Assembly (NCBI GenBank): GCA_027574665.1
Contig: CM050650.1
Coordinates: 102,955,086-103,019,085 of the forward strand
Length of the DNA: 64,000 bases
Origin: Rhynochetos jubatus
Taxonomy: Eukaryota > Chordata > Aves > Eurypygiformes > Rhynochetidae
Reading direction: 5' to 3'
Shown here: positions 12,362 to 23,580 of the stretch, piece after piece
How the letters are laid out: the number at the start of each line of letters is the position of its first letter
Position numbering within the stretch: position 1 is the stretch's first letter
Program-made: the position numbers and the translations under genes
Notes under the pieces: model-generated
Databases searched by the model: none
What the model was told of the DNA's origin: nothing
What the model saw: only the letters and a program-made list of their open reading frames with translations

Positions 12362-15300
12362 CACAGGGCCTAGGGAAGTCAAAATAATGAGCAATACGGT
12401 GATAGTAAAACAACCCAGTAAACACTTGCACAAAGCCTCATAAAGATTCGAAATTAATTATCAGATTATCAAGGCAACTTAGAAAAATATGTAATCACAA
12501 CTGTAAAAATTCAAGTGTTAGAATATGCTTGATGTATAGCTACAGTTAGAAAAAGAAAAATGTTAGGAATGGGTGATCACTATGGATACTGAGCTAGACA
12601 AATCTTGGACCTGATTGGATACCATGAAGTCATGTTTCAAGTAGACAAGGATCCTCAAAGAGTGAGTCCAAAAATTATCTAGGAAGGAAATTCAAAATGT
12701 TATGGCTTTCCTTCCTTTACTACGAATAAGATTTGCTTTAGCTTGATGATTTGATGATTCTTTAGTTCAATTGTGAATAACTTTTCAAAAGGAAAGGTAA
12801 GGAGAATTAAATGAATTCAAGAGGTGGAAATACCAGTTCTAAAGTTGTTGATACCCTTTGAAATGAATGGTTTTGGAGGTTGAGTCATTAAGCTGGAGGA
12901 TTGAGATCAGACATTTTGCAGCATTAACTGGGTCAAAATGAGAACTTGAAAACACAATGGGAAAAGCACTGCTATTATACCAGTCATTTGATGCAAAGCA
13001 CTGCACGTACTAGCAATTCAAAACGAAAGGGGCAAATTCTAGCTAGAAAGAAGCAACAGTCTTAAAGTCATGAAAGCAGAGAGAAACAAAGGGTCTCTCC
13101 AGGTTGTGTTGATGTCAGCCAGTATATCACTGCTCAGTGATCACCAGGAGCCGGACTCCACTCCTAATACACAGCTTGTACCAGGCTACAGGAACTGCAG
13201 TCCACCTGGTTTTAAATACTATGTATACTAAAGAAATTATACCTGAGGAAATTCTAAACCTGATTGCAAAGAAAAGAAAATAACCTGCCTTCTTTAATAA
13301 TGGGAGAAAAATCACAAGGAAAATAGCATTTTATGAGGATATTTTACATAGATATACAGAGTAAAAAGGGACAGCTGTTGTTGTTACTTTTGAAGTATTG
13401 CATCTCATATTTTGTAAATTTTTATGTATGTTTTATTCAAAAATTTCAATATTTTCCAACTATGTTTGATGAACAATAGGAAAACTCTCGTAGTTAATTT
13501 TTGAGTCATTAATAAAACACTCTGTAGATAAAGAGTTTCTAAAACAACTAAGGAGATACAAACATTCAAATGTTTATGTAATTCACTTTCTGTCAATGAG
13601 AGATTAATTTTGGGAGTTTTGTCAAGCAAAACAAGACTAGATTTATGAAATTACATTTAATCCAAAACATATTATGCATATTTAGATGCCTTACTTTCTT
13701 GATCCAGGAAAAAAAAAAGTAAATACCTTTTAATTCCCCATTTTACAGTCCACCTTTCAGATGGGTAGAGTCTGTAGTAGCAGAACAGGACAAAATCCAC
13801 CATCTCTGTTGCATATGAGACATACCAGAGCACTGAGACAGAGGCTGGTGCTGGCTGCTTACTAATCTTCATCAGAGTGTTATTGCTCTTCTGGGATCTA
13901 TTATCAGATGGAGCCTGGTATAAATCTGGTCCCCAAATCAGGGATCAACAAATGATACTGTGACTTGGCCCCTGTGGGTGGGAAAAAGCTGTGACTGCAG
14001 GACTGCAGATATGACTGCAATACCACAAGGGAGATGGCAGCTGCGTGACGGTCGTTACAGCATCCTCCTGCAGATACAGGATTGTCTGTTGAAAATCCTT
14101 CTGAATTGTTCCTGAAATCTGTCATGATTTGACCCAGCTACAAATGGGTGCCTGATTGCTTATTCTGTGGAGCCAAAGGCAGTCAATTATGATGCTGGCC
14201 TTATCGCATTCTTGTGTTTTGCTGGCTAGAGAAACTGGTATGCCTGAACCAATTAAACCAGTGAACCATTTGGGTTTAGATGGATCTTTGACCTCCGCCT
14301 GTGAAGGCAAGTTAGTCCTGCCATCCTTCAGTAGAAGTGCTGTAGGGCCCAATTAGGCTTCATTCTTCCATTTAGACTACTAATCCAGTACAGATATCGT
14401 GGTTAGTTTACTTTTCAAATTGACAGATTTCAGCCCACAAACCCCCTTCTTTCAGTTCAGCCTTGGACGCAGTACTTTGTAGCTGATGTTTGTTGTGTGG
14501 TAAAGGAAAATATTTATTTTCCCGTACATGTACTCACTGCAGAAAACCTTTGATCCTCATCTTCTCATTCCTCTGAAATGTTATTCCTTGTAATTAATTC
14601 CCCATCAGGCTTCCCAGCTTTCTGGGCTATCCTTCAAGTGGGTAGTAAATGTAATATATTTTCATTCTTTGAATTTGAAAGCCTTCTGTAAAGAGACATG
14701 TGGTGGTCAAAGTGTGTCAAAGGCCACCAGAGGATGCATATAGCATATTGTAAAGTCCAGCTATTAGGGAAAAAACAAGTGAAGAGCAATTTTCCTGCAG
14801 AAAAAAATTACAGTAACATTGGCACCATTTTCCTGAACAGATCAAATCTCATGTGTTTTTGGACTCATATCTACTTTTGTGACAAAAATAAACACCATTT
14901 TTTTTGTTTCTCTTAGCCCTGCAGAAGTAACATAACTATTTGAGACAGCTGGATACTGTTCCATCTTGAGCATCATCGGCAGAATTGCTCACTAAATCCC
15001 AATAGCTACACCTGTTCAAAAGCCTTGCAGGCAAAACAATTGCATAGGTACCACTAAGGGCATAATTTAGCCCTCGGAAACTTTGTTACTGGTGATGATA
15101 TGTGATGTGGAAAGAAACCTGGCTGCCTTTCGGAGCCCAGAATCAGTTTCAAAGAGTGGTGCTCAGGAAAAGCTTGTTTCACTGTTCAGGAAAGATCCTG
15201 GGCTGTGGAAATGAGTGTGATAACTGGGCAGAAAGAGAAGAACCTCACTTCAAAAAATGCGCTAGTTTCACTGGTAGTCTGGCAGGTGAAGGGCTGACTG

Positions 15301-18300
15301 GAATTTCACCATGAATACTGTTCGCGGCCCTAGTGATCTCTGTGATGGTTAGACAGCTCATCCAAGTAGCAAACGTGTGAGCAGATGATATGTAGGTAAA
15401 TATTATGACAGAAAACTTGCTAGGAAAAGGTATCTTCTGCGAGCAAGTAATTTAATATAGGAGATTACAATTTCTATAACATAAACTACATTAAGTACTT
15501 GGTGTCAGCAGTTTCAGTATATCCTTCACTGGCAGTAGTAAGTATGCCTGGAAAATCTGACTCATAGTATGACAGGATTAAACTGGTGAAACCAGTGGGA
15601 AACAAAAATTGTTTTGTAGCCTGTGTGGTGGAATATGAGGTACTGAACACCCTCCGTCCTCCAAACAGCCATATTTATTCCCGCAGTGCCATCTACTGTC
15701 CAAAACCAGAGATATGCTGACAGTAACGAAGAATTTACATGGGTATCTGCTGCAGATTAACGATCTGATCCTGTATTGAGACAAAGAAAACAAATGTTCA
15801 TTATTATTCTAATAGCTTTTCCCATTTCCCATAATTTTAAGTTAATATTCAGGGTTTCTTCATAGATGAAATTTAGTATAAATGGTGCCATACGGTACAG
15901 AATGCCTTCAAAAATGAATGCATGTACTATACCTGAGCTAGAAATTACCCCATTTAGCTTATATAAACACAGAGATAAACATTTCACACTTCATTCAAAT
16001 ACAGACATGTATCTTATTTTCACAGGAAAAACAAATGGGCATGCATGTTCTACCTCATGTGTACTTTAGAAATCTGTGGACTGAATAATTACTCTGAATA
16101 TTTTAAAAGTTCCATAGCTCTGTTAATGTCTAATAATTTGTCTAGATTTCATACAAGAATTTACTAACTTTAGATGGGATTTCTGACTGTATGAAATCTG
16201 TACAGGAAGGGTTATTGCATCAAGTATAAATCCCTAAAGTTTCACAAGATGTAAAACTCAGACCAGTCCTCCAATTGCAGGAATGGGTGAGAAAAATTGG
16301 GATTCCCATTCTGTGGGACCTTCCTTTGTGTTCGGCAATATTGACGGACAGATATTTTGGCCTCACTTGTAAAGCTGCAGGAAAGGAAGGAAAGGATAGC
16401 ATCCCAGCTTTTTCTCTAGCTTAGCTCAAATTATGATTATAGCAACAGTTCCCCCATCCACATCCTCAGCTGTGGAGCCCTGCAAGATTTATTCTTATCC
16501 TATTTAACATCAGTCTATTAGTGCTTAAATGTATTTTGAGGCAGCACAAGCTTAAGTGCCAGAAAGACAGTGCTAACTATATATTTATAAGAAGCACAAA
16601 GCAACATCTCCTTATCAAAATGACTATCTGAAAGTAGCTTCTGGATGAAAAACAACTGACTGAAGCAGAAACTAGGTGAGCTTATTCTGACAATACGAGG
16701 ACAGAACTTGTCATTTTTACAATAGCTACTTCTGAAATGATCAGATAGATACCCTGGGAGATAAATTGGTTTTGTACCACTAGTTGCCCAAATAACCAGT
16801 AGAGCAGAAAATAGACAGACTTCAGTGCCTGATTCCAAGATAACACCTTCTCATTTTAGACAAAGGTTTGTGATCTCCTTTCTTGAATGTATGTATTTAT
16901 CACAGGTAAGAATGGAGCCTGTGCTGAACATTAAATCCTCAAAAGAAGCTTCACAGTAATATTTGGCAAACTATGTTGAGGAAGTCAGGATCATCTAATT
17001 CTGTATTCTTCAAATGTGTGAGTTTCTGCATCTCACTTGTACTAGACATGGGACCCGGTGGTCATATATTCTAGTATCAGTCAGTTTCAACACAGTATAT
17101 CTTCTAAAACAGGGTATTTGAATGCATACACAGTAGAGATTGTTGAAAAATGTTCTTGTACTTCCCAGTCATCTTCAGAATGACTTTAGTGATTAACCAA
17201 CAGTGTATCTGAACCGAACTATCACTTCTTCTTTTTTATCGTTAATACTTAGACAGAGGCTTTCTATCAGTCTGCCTCCCCTCTGAATGTCTGCATCTGA
17301 CCTCTACTTGTCCTCACAGCAAGAGGTTTCATTATTTATTTTGACAGTAACTGTCTTGCCTCCTTCTTGACCACACAGCTTCATATTCTTTCTTAAGTCA
17401 TCTATTCATCAAAGATTAATTCATTGCTCAACAAACACTATCTATTTCTCTTTTCCTTTTTCCTGGCTGGATACACACACTTAAAGCTAATGCCTCTAGA
17501 AATCTATAAGGTTCATCAACTTGGGTGACTATATTCCTCAGTCAGTATCACTGAAGAACACACTGACTTTTTTACAGTTTCAGTGAGTCTTATACTAGCT
17601 GAGTAAAGCAACTCCTATTGTTGGTACTCTCGTGCAAGCCATTCCACTTCCATTATCTTTGCTGCTCTTTTTGAAAACTCTATTTTGAATTGGTGTTTTT
17701 ATATTGTCATTGCTAAAAATTTCATAGGTGTAGACATGCAGCCAGAAGACTATCATACAAGGAGTTAGTGATCCACATGCTTGCTTCATCCTCATGTATA
17801 CAGGTGCACTTTGAATGGCCTGTGACCACTTACCAACCATCTGTGGCAGAATATCCATGACTTCTCAGGTGTATGCCTCCATATCATGGATATCATGGGA
17901 ATGCTCTATAAAAAAATTATAATCACTCAATATATCCATAAAAAATGCATAGTTAGTTAACGTACATTTATTCAGTGTGTATTCAAAAATTAGTGCATTG
18001 TCTCATCAGCCTGAAATATTATTTGTACCTGTTCGGGAATTATTGCTTTATTGAGACAAGGGTGTTGGAGTGTATTGTTCAACGGACTCTTCAAAGCTAG
18101 ATCCACACTCCAAATTTGACTGCTCTCAGTGACTGATGAAGCTGTATTGTGAGCAAGACCCTATAAAAGTACCTATGAACTTAGAGCTGGTGAACCTTAC
18201 CACAGATGGGAATTTTGCACAGTGTACCATGATCCATGAGGAGGTGCTCATCCAGCACTGGCAGAGATCCCCAGCTTCAGGAAGGATGCAAGATTACTTT

Positions 18301-20740
18301 CACATTTTCTATATTTTCCATGTTTTACTCAACACTTTAGGTAACAAGCTTTGAGTGTTGGTGTCTTTCTTACTGAGTCCCCAAAAGAACTGGCAACTCC
18401 TTAGTACAAAAGAGTAGGAAATTACTGTGCCTTCATCCATAACACAAGGAATGAGGAGAAGACTTTCTTCCTACATAAAAATGGCTTCTGAACACTCTAT
18501 AGAGATAAGAACAGTGTGGAGAGAGATCTTTTCCAAAAGACTTTTAAAACCAAGGGAAGAAACACACTGAAGAACAGTCACTAAGGAATGGTCCTGGGCT
18601 TTAGGAGAGTGCTAGTCCTTTCCTTCGTATCATAAAGAAATTCCTTATTAAAACAAAATCACTGACAAGTGACATATTGGCATTTTTCAGTATGCCTTGT
18701 CAGTTCTACAAATTTGTTATGAACTTATGTGCTCTCATAAGTCCACTACTGACTCTATTCTATACTGCTACAGATTTTAATCTTTTCGGTCTGATATTCT
18801 TCCCATTTTACACCAACATATAAAAGAGAAACCCTACTCATTCAAGATTATCAACACAAAAATGGAAGTTACGTGTAGACACAGCCTGTTGTTGCAGATA
18901 CTCTATTCACTGTGGGAAATGGCTTAATGAAATATAAAAGGGAAAAAGGCTTTCGTGCAAGTCCCTGAATGCAGGTGAGCAGGTACAGCTACAAAGAGAG
19001 GAGAAAGTTCTGTCTGGAAAGCACACAGCTTACTGGGCAAACACGATTTTCTGTTGGGCAACTTGGCTAAGATTCCTGCTTTACTTATACACTGTGTTCT
19101 GAGGCATAGACCCTCTCATGTCCTCTTGTGTTTAGGATCAGGCCTTCCACACGATCAGGGAGAAACTAGGATTGAATCCATCTTTCTCTACAATAGTAGG
19201 GATTTCCAAAAATCTGGATGAAATTCAGATACTCAGGAAGAAGATCCATATAGCTTGGATTCAGGAGAGAAAACAAGGTTAAGTGCAGGTCAAAAACTCC
19301 TTAGTCTACATGTGATCTCTTCAAGTTACTTTTGCTGCAGAGTCAGGCAAGTGAATTTATATCATTTTCAGCATCTGTTTAATCTGATTTTGCAGTGGGA
19401 GTCGCCTAATCAATATAGATGTAAGACAGTTTAAGGACCTGCCATGTACTGGTCATACTTCTCAGCCATTCACTTCTGTGAATGCCAGCAGTGGTACAGC
19501 CAGTCAGATTAACCCACAGCGGTGTAAGAAAATGTGTTGGATTACGTACAGTAGCAGAGGAGATGACCACTCAGGAAGTGCCTTTAGTGCTCATGGTGGT
19601 AAAGGCTATACCTGACTCAAAGGGTTCTTCCTATCCAGGGTGAAGCTCAGCAGTTAATTTATCTGCTGGCAGTGTCATCTGCAGCCTCATTCTCTGTATA
19701 ATGTTCTGTCTTCTAGTGTCGTGAGAGCAACTCATGGCTTAAGCCTATGCAACTTCATAACAACGTAACTGGCTGCCAGAGAAGAGAAATTGTCGCTCAA
19801 CTGTTTATTCCTCAACTTTTTCTGACATCTGATTTGTTACGTAGCGCAATTTAGACTTTAAAACAAGAGACCAGAAGATTAACCAGCCCAAGGTCCTGAT
19901 CCCACATCTGGGCTAAACATACACCAAAATACGTCTCCATTATGTCCAAGTTCTTCCCTCAGTGATATCTAATCAATATCACTTAGGACAACAAATTGGT
20001 GTGAAGGAAGACAACATTTGTCACCCACATTTTGCTATATTATAAATTCTTGGCAATATCCAAAAAGTAAGAGCAGATTGACTTCCACATCCTTGACTAA
20101 CTTTGCAGAACCTGCTGTCGGGGTCATGCAGCTTCTATGTGCAAACTGTGTAAATTTGATATGGAAGTTGCTGTGACACAATGAATATGGAACAGTGTCA
20201 TTGTTCAAATTAGGAATGCCTTAAGCTTTGACTCACAACAGCCTTTTTACTCCCTTCTCTAATTACAAATTCTGCCATATGAAAGGTCATGAAACTGCAA
20301 GGTAGGACAGCATGTGAGGGAAATGAATAGAGTTCCTCTGGTGTGGCTCTGACCTAAATCAAGATGACAAGTCAACCAGCCTTTTTAGCTCTGTGATGTT
20401 TCTGAGTAAAGGCTTTCAAACTCTGAAGCAATTTTCTGAAATCAGTAGACAGTGACTAGCTACCAGGACCTAAGGCTTAGACCTGTGAACTCATCATTGT
20501 TTATACCTAAATCAGACATGCATTCATTTACTGGCTAGTATTATTAAATTTCCAGAGTTAGATGCTGACCTAAAGTTAAAATCAACTACAAGATTCCATT
20601 TTATTCTAATGAAAAAAAAAATGGTTGGGTTTTAAGAATTTGATCGTTATTGTTATCACACTTTTAATTAATTAATCATCTAAAACTTTTTGAGGAAGAT
20701 AAATGCATACAGTAATTCCAGTTACTGATTATCTGTTGAC
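12362..20740. other. Non-coding AT-rich DNA, no gene recognised
   Basis: No host exon or clear mobile element was recognised. All open frames are short (about 106 codons or fewer) and featureless. The sequence becomes markedly more GC- and CpG-rich abruptly at 20747, where the provirus begins, which marks the boundary of inserted DNA. Confidence 0.6.
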
Positions 20741-20746
20741 ACAGAG
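20741..20746. repeat. Target-site duplication, left copy (ACAGAG)
   Basis: The six bases before the left LTR are ACAGAG. The same six bases follow the right LTR at 25834-25839. A perfect 6-bp duplication is what alpharetroviral integrases typically produce, and it confirms both LTR outer boundaries. Confidence 0.95.
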
Positions 20747-21012
20747 TGTTGCCTTCGCAAGGCGTGGCGACCTGGTTCAGGAACGGCACGGCGACCCCCC
20801 CCGGGCCGCTCGGGCCATCTGCTCACAGACACCAATGTGGTGGACGGCAAATGGCGTTTATTGATGTGTAACACCGCATTATATGGCTTAGGTTTGTCAC
20901 GTCACTTCCGTCTGTTTACATTGCAAACTACACGCTACTGGCTATCAGGGGAGGGTCCCTGTCTTTCCGTACAGCACGTAATCTTCCGGCCGCCAGATCC
21001 TAACTACCCACA
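20747..21012 (-). repeat. 3' LTR of provirus (left end of window copy)
   Basis: On the minus strand it begins TGTGGGTAG next to the polypurine tract and ends GCGAAGGCAACA. It is identical to the copy at 25568-25833 at all 266 positions, with no indels, including the 8-base C run. TG...CA termini are present. It supplies the 3' processing signal (AATAAA) for the proviral transcript. Confidence 0.97.
20857..20862 (-). terminator. Polyadenylation signal AATAAA in 3' LTR
   Basis: Minus-strand AATAAA lies just upstream of the predicted start of R (GCCATTTG), the same arrangement as in avian leukosis-type LTRs, where the signal sits at the U3/R border. In the 3' LTR it would direct cleavage roughly 20 bases downstream, near CCACA. 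The identical copy in the 5' LTR is upstream of the start site and so would not be transcribed. Confidence 0.8.
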
Positions 21013-21025
21013 TTTCCCCCCTCCC
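21013..21025 (-). other. Polypurine tract (plus-strand primer)
   Basis: On the minus strand this reads GGGAGGGGGGAAA, immediately followed by the LTR start TGTGGG. A purine-only run abutting U3 is the standard plus-strand primer site of retroviruses. It fixes the inner boundary of the 3' LTR. Confidence 0.93.
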
Positions 21026-21247
21026 TATGCGTAAGTAAATTGACTAAAATGTAACAATCTCGAAAATACGTATATCGCAATCTTGGAATTGTATCCCGTT
21101 CTTAAGCTATGCTTTACAACAATTTTGACACATATCATGAACTTGAATAAAAAATATAAGGCACGCTAGGTGAGAGGCAACAGGGGTGTTACTGGGAATA
21201 ACAGGGTATGACTGGAGATAGCTAAACAATTCTGAACAAGAACACTT
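21026..21247 (-). other. Proviral 3' untranslated region
   Basis: About 220 AT-rich bases between the env stop and the polypurine tract. No open frame or known motif was recognised. A 3' non-coding stretch here is where related avian retroviruses carry direct repeats or transport elements, but no repeat structure is visible by eye. Confidence 0.6.
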
Positions 21248-21682
21248 TTATAGCAATTGTCGGTATTCTATCATCATGATATTAACTGTTTCTAGCCGGC
21301 TTTTAACAAATGACATGAACTTATTCAATACATGGGGTCCAAAAATCAGTGCTATTACAATTATTATAATTGGCCCTATCAGGGTAGATATCAGGGAGGT
21401 CAGCCATGGTGAATGGTTAAACCATGATGCAAACCAGTTTTGTTGTGCTTCTCGTTCTTCTTTTTTCGCTTCTCCAATCCTTCTCGCACTTTCAGGTGTG
21501 GACAGGATGCTTGTTGACTTGCAGTCTTCTCCTGCTACCAGTGCGTACGGGTTATAAGGGCGTCTGATAAACCGGTTCTGTGGATAAAAACTCACAATTT
21601 TTGTTAGTTTCATTCTGAAGATTTGGTTTGATCGATTTAAGCGGACACCACTTAACTTTTCCATCTTTTTTAACCGCAGCAT
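21248..21682 (-). pseudogene. env: env remnant: C-terminal TM of gammaretrovirus type
   Basis: A 144-codon frame overlapping the 3' end of integrase. Residues about 68-144 are the end of a transmembrane subunit: a charged linker, QQNWFASWFNHSPWLTSL, a hydrophobic anchor at about residues 93-118 containing LIGPIIIIVIALIFGP, and a cytoplasmic tail ending at the stop. This 'WF..SPW..' pattern with a GP-rich anchor is characteristic of gammaretrovirus-type (CX6CC) envelope proteins. The upstream residues (about 1-67) are not recognised; they overlap pol and may hold a short piece of the env N-terminus. The surface subunit, fusion peptide, heptad repeats and CX6CC motif are all absent, so most of env has been deleted. 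It is not a functional envelope. Confidence 0.8.
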
Positions 21683-22349
21683 ACCCTCGTCCTGTAAGAA
21701 CTAGCCTCCACCCTTGTTCCCATTCCCCTAGCTTGTTTCTAATTATGACCAGCGGGCCTTCTTCTAGCGCTCGAGTAGCCCAATGTTTCTGGGTGGGGCT
21801 ATTCACCTCTTCCCCCCTAGGGAATTGATTCAGTGCTAACAGAGCAGTCGCTAGCAGGCGTGCTTGGTCTTTTGGGGGAACAGCATTGGTAAAACCTTCT
21901 GTTTTTGCTAACACCTCTAATTTAGCTTTCAGGGTTTGGTTCGCCCGTTCGACTATAGCTTGTCCAGTGCTATTATACGGGATGCCGTGTGTTAGGGTGA
22001 TACCCCATTTCAATGTAAATGCCTGGACAGATCTAGAGACGAAACTTGGGCCATTATCTGTTTTAATCTGATTGGGGACGCCAAGCCACGCCATGGCCGT
22101 CAGCCAATGTTGGATGGTCGCTTTCGAGTCGGCCTTAAGGTGTTGTGTGGCTACGATCACTCCACTGTATGTGTCTACGGTCACCGCTAGCCACGCTCGA
22201 GGTTTCAGCAATTGACAGAGCGTGAAATCTGTTTGCCACACCTCGGAGGCCTTAAGACCTCTGGGGTTGACTCCGCTAGACCACAATGGTGTTTTCTGAC
22301 AGTGGGGACATGTGGCTACTATGTGTTTTGCGTCAGTAATTGAGATCTC
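21552..22349 (-). pseudogene. pol: pol remnant: integrase (zinc-binding Cys pair, core, C-terminal domain)
   Basis: A frame open for about 265 codons directly after the A31 tract. It contains the CPHC half of the HHCC zinc finger, then the catalytic core: D in WQTDFT, D in TDNGPSF and E in IVERANQ. Exactly 35 residues lie between the second D and the E, as required for DDE retroviral integrases. The C-terminal domain (GEWEQGWRLVLTGRGYAAV) is intact and ends at the stop 21552-21554. Sequence style is closest to alpharetroviral integrase. The His pair of the zinc finger (LHESLHIG) lies on the other side of the A31 tract in a different frame, so the domain is not translated as one unit. A frame open from 22286 has only a non-ATG start. 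Confidence 0.92.
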
Positions 22350-22350
22350 G

Positions 22351-22351
<1 letters not shown>

Positions 22352-22382
<31 letters not shown>
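22352..22382 (-). repeat. A31 homopolymer interrupting integrase
   Basis: 31 consecutive T on the plus strand (A on the minus strand) sit inside the integrase zinc-binding region, between the His pair and the Cys pair. The tract changes the reading frame; the upstream frame reads a lysine run and stops at 22319. Related integrases carry only a short stretch of about two residues here. It could be real expansion, a poly(A) insertion during reverse transcription, or an assembly error. Confidence 0.9.
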
Positions 22383-22385
<3 letters not shown>

Positions 22386-22924
22386 AGCGCTTTAGCTCCG
22401 ATGTGGAGAGACTCATGTAGCTGACGAGCATCTCTTAACGTCCACAGTCCTTTTGCAGCGGCGTCTGCCTTGTCGTTGCCGGTTTGGAAAAACCCTTTGA
22501 TTGGGTTGTGGCTGTTTGTGAACACGACAGAAAAAGCAAACCGCTCCTTGTCTTCCTCATGCAATGGTATTGAAAAGAAACAGTCTTTAATATCAAGGAC
22601 AGCACACGGTTGCCCTTCTGGTATCATGGAGTTTATGGGCAGCAGTGTTTGAACGGGACCCATTGGTTGAATTATCTTATTTACTTCACGCAGGTCATGA
22701 AGGAGACGAAACCCTTCGTTGGTTCGTTTGGGTATTACAAAAACTGGTGTGTTCCATGGGCTAGTGGAAGGCTCTATATGACCTCGCTGTAGTTCACGGT
22801 CGACTAGCTCAAGAAGAGCGTCCATTCGAGGCTTTGATAGGGGCCACTGCTCGACCCACACCGGGTCGGACGATTTCCACGTGAGTTTAATAGGTGGAAG
22901 TGGGTGTGCGGCAGTGGCCCTCAT
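22353..22924 (-). pseudogene. pol: pol remnant: N-terminal RT fused to RNase H end and integrase start
   Basis: Starts at the ATG overlapping the protease stop (ATGA) and lies in the -1 frame relative to protease. Residues 27-133 are RT fingers and early palm: WPLSKPRMDALLELV, SPWNTPVFVIPKR, LLHDLREVNK, and motif A with the catalytic Asp in AVLDIKDCFFSI (residue 111). At about residues 133-137 (near 22513-22526) it jumps to the end of RNase H (SHNPIKGFFQTGNDKADAAA, residues 138-157), then the integrase N-terminus with the zinc-binding His pair (LHESLHIG). The YxDD active site, thumb, connection and most of RNase H are missing, about 1.3 kb. The protein could not be an active polymerase. It then runs into the A31 tract. 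Confidence 0.92.
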
Positions 22925-23493
22925 GATAAATTTGTCACCCTGGCTTTCAAAAGGGATAGAGCGTCCCTTCCCAATAGGGGTGGGGTTCCTGACATGACAT
23001 ATGGAAAGAGGGTAATGGTTTTTTCTGGTCCCTTTTCAGTGTGAAGCGTTATTGCTACCAATTGAGTACTCTTCCGAGCTCGGGTTAGTCCTCCGACTCC
23101 ACCTACCATGGGGGCGTTTTCCAATTTCCAATGGGGGGGCCAATTCGTTTCAGGGATAACTGTAACATCTGCTCCGGTGTCAATCAAAAAGGGGATACTA
23201 ATAGTGGTGTCATTTAAGGTATTATAGAGGGAACAAATCCCCCATACAACTGGTGGACTATCGCATTTTACTGCCAGGGCCACCCTAAGGTCTCGTCCCC
23301 AGGAGCTGGTTGTTGCTGCTCCTGAGGTAGGGACTGGTTTGGATGGTTCGTTGGTGGAGTCATAAAATTGGTTGGTTCTCGAGGGGGCAGTAGGTTCCAT
23401 CTGGGGTTGGCATAACTGGGCCGCCTTATGTCCCAAGCGGGAGAGGGCTGTGCGCGGCCCGGGTGCCCCCTCCCCCATACGTTTCCCTGGTTT
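22921..23493 (-). CDS. pro: Retroviral aspartic protease frame
   Basis: Open from just after an in-frame TAA (23494-23496) to the TGA at 22921-22923. Counting from the first ATG (23478), residues 97-109 contain the active-site motif FLIDTGADVTVIP, residues 125-130 a glycine-rich flap (VGGVGG) and residues 168-172 LLGRD, the conserved segment near the end of the domain. The domain looks complete and its key residues are intact. It would be made as part of a Gag fusion, not from its own start. It is in the same frame as the 5' part of gag but separated from it by stops. The end overlaps pol by ATGA and carries a frameshift heptamer. Confidence 0.9.
   Translation of the reverse strand, partial: KPGKRMGEGAPGPRTALSRLGHKAAQLCQPQMEPTAPSRTNQFYDSTNEPSKPVPTSGAATTSSWGRDLRVALAVKCDSPPVVWGICSLYNTLNDTTISIPFLIDTGADVTVIPETNWPPHWKLENAPMVGGVGGLTRARKSTQLVAITLHTEKGPEKTITLFPYVMSGTPPLLGRDALSLLKARVTNLS
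22927..22933 (-). promoter_or_regulatory. -1 ribosomal frameshift heptamer AAATTTA (pro to pol)
   Basis: Minus-strand A AAT TTA lies in the correct phase (ACA AAT TTA) three codons before the protease stop TGA. This is the heptamer used at the gag-pol junction of avian sarcoma-leukosis viruses. Slipping back one base enters the pol frame, which overlaps the stop by ATGA. A downstream stem-loop or pseudoknot is expected in the following pol sequence but I did not fold it. Confidence 0.82.
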
Positions 23494-23580
23494 TTAAATT
23501 TGCATTCTTTAGCGAAATGTCCTTTCTTTCCACAGGCCCAACACGGTCCCCTCGGTCGATTTTGACGCGGGGGGGGGGGC
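23268..23580 (-). pseudogene. gag: gag 3' segment: second nucleocapsid zinc knuckle, shifted frame
   Basis: After the C11 tract the second CCHC knuckle (CWACGKKGHFAKEC) is in the +1 frame relative to the rest of gag. The frame continues through a Pro/Gln-rich stretch (NHPNQSLPQEQQQPAPG) to TAA at 23268-23270. The protease frame is -1 relative to this segment and overlaps it for about 220 bases. I found no good XXXYYYZ slippery heptamer in the overlap in the right phase. That leaves open whether the original layout was gag/pro in one frame (as in alpharetroviruses, with two compensating indels here) or in separate frames. Confidence 0.85.
23569..23579 (-). repeat. C11 tract causing the gag frameshift
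   Basis: Eleven G on the plus strand (C on the minus strand) lie between the two nucleocapsid zinc-knuckle segments, which are in different frames on its two sides. A one-base length change in the tract is the simplest explanation. Homopolymers of this length are also a common sequencing error. Confidence 0.85.
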
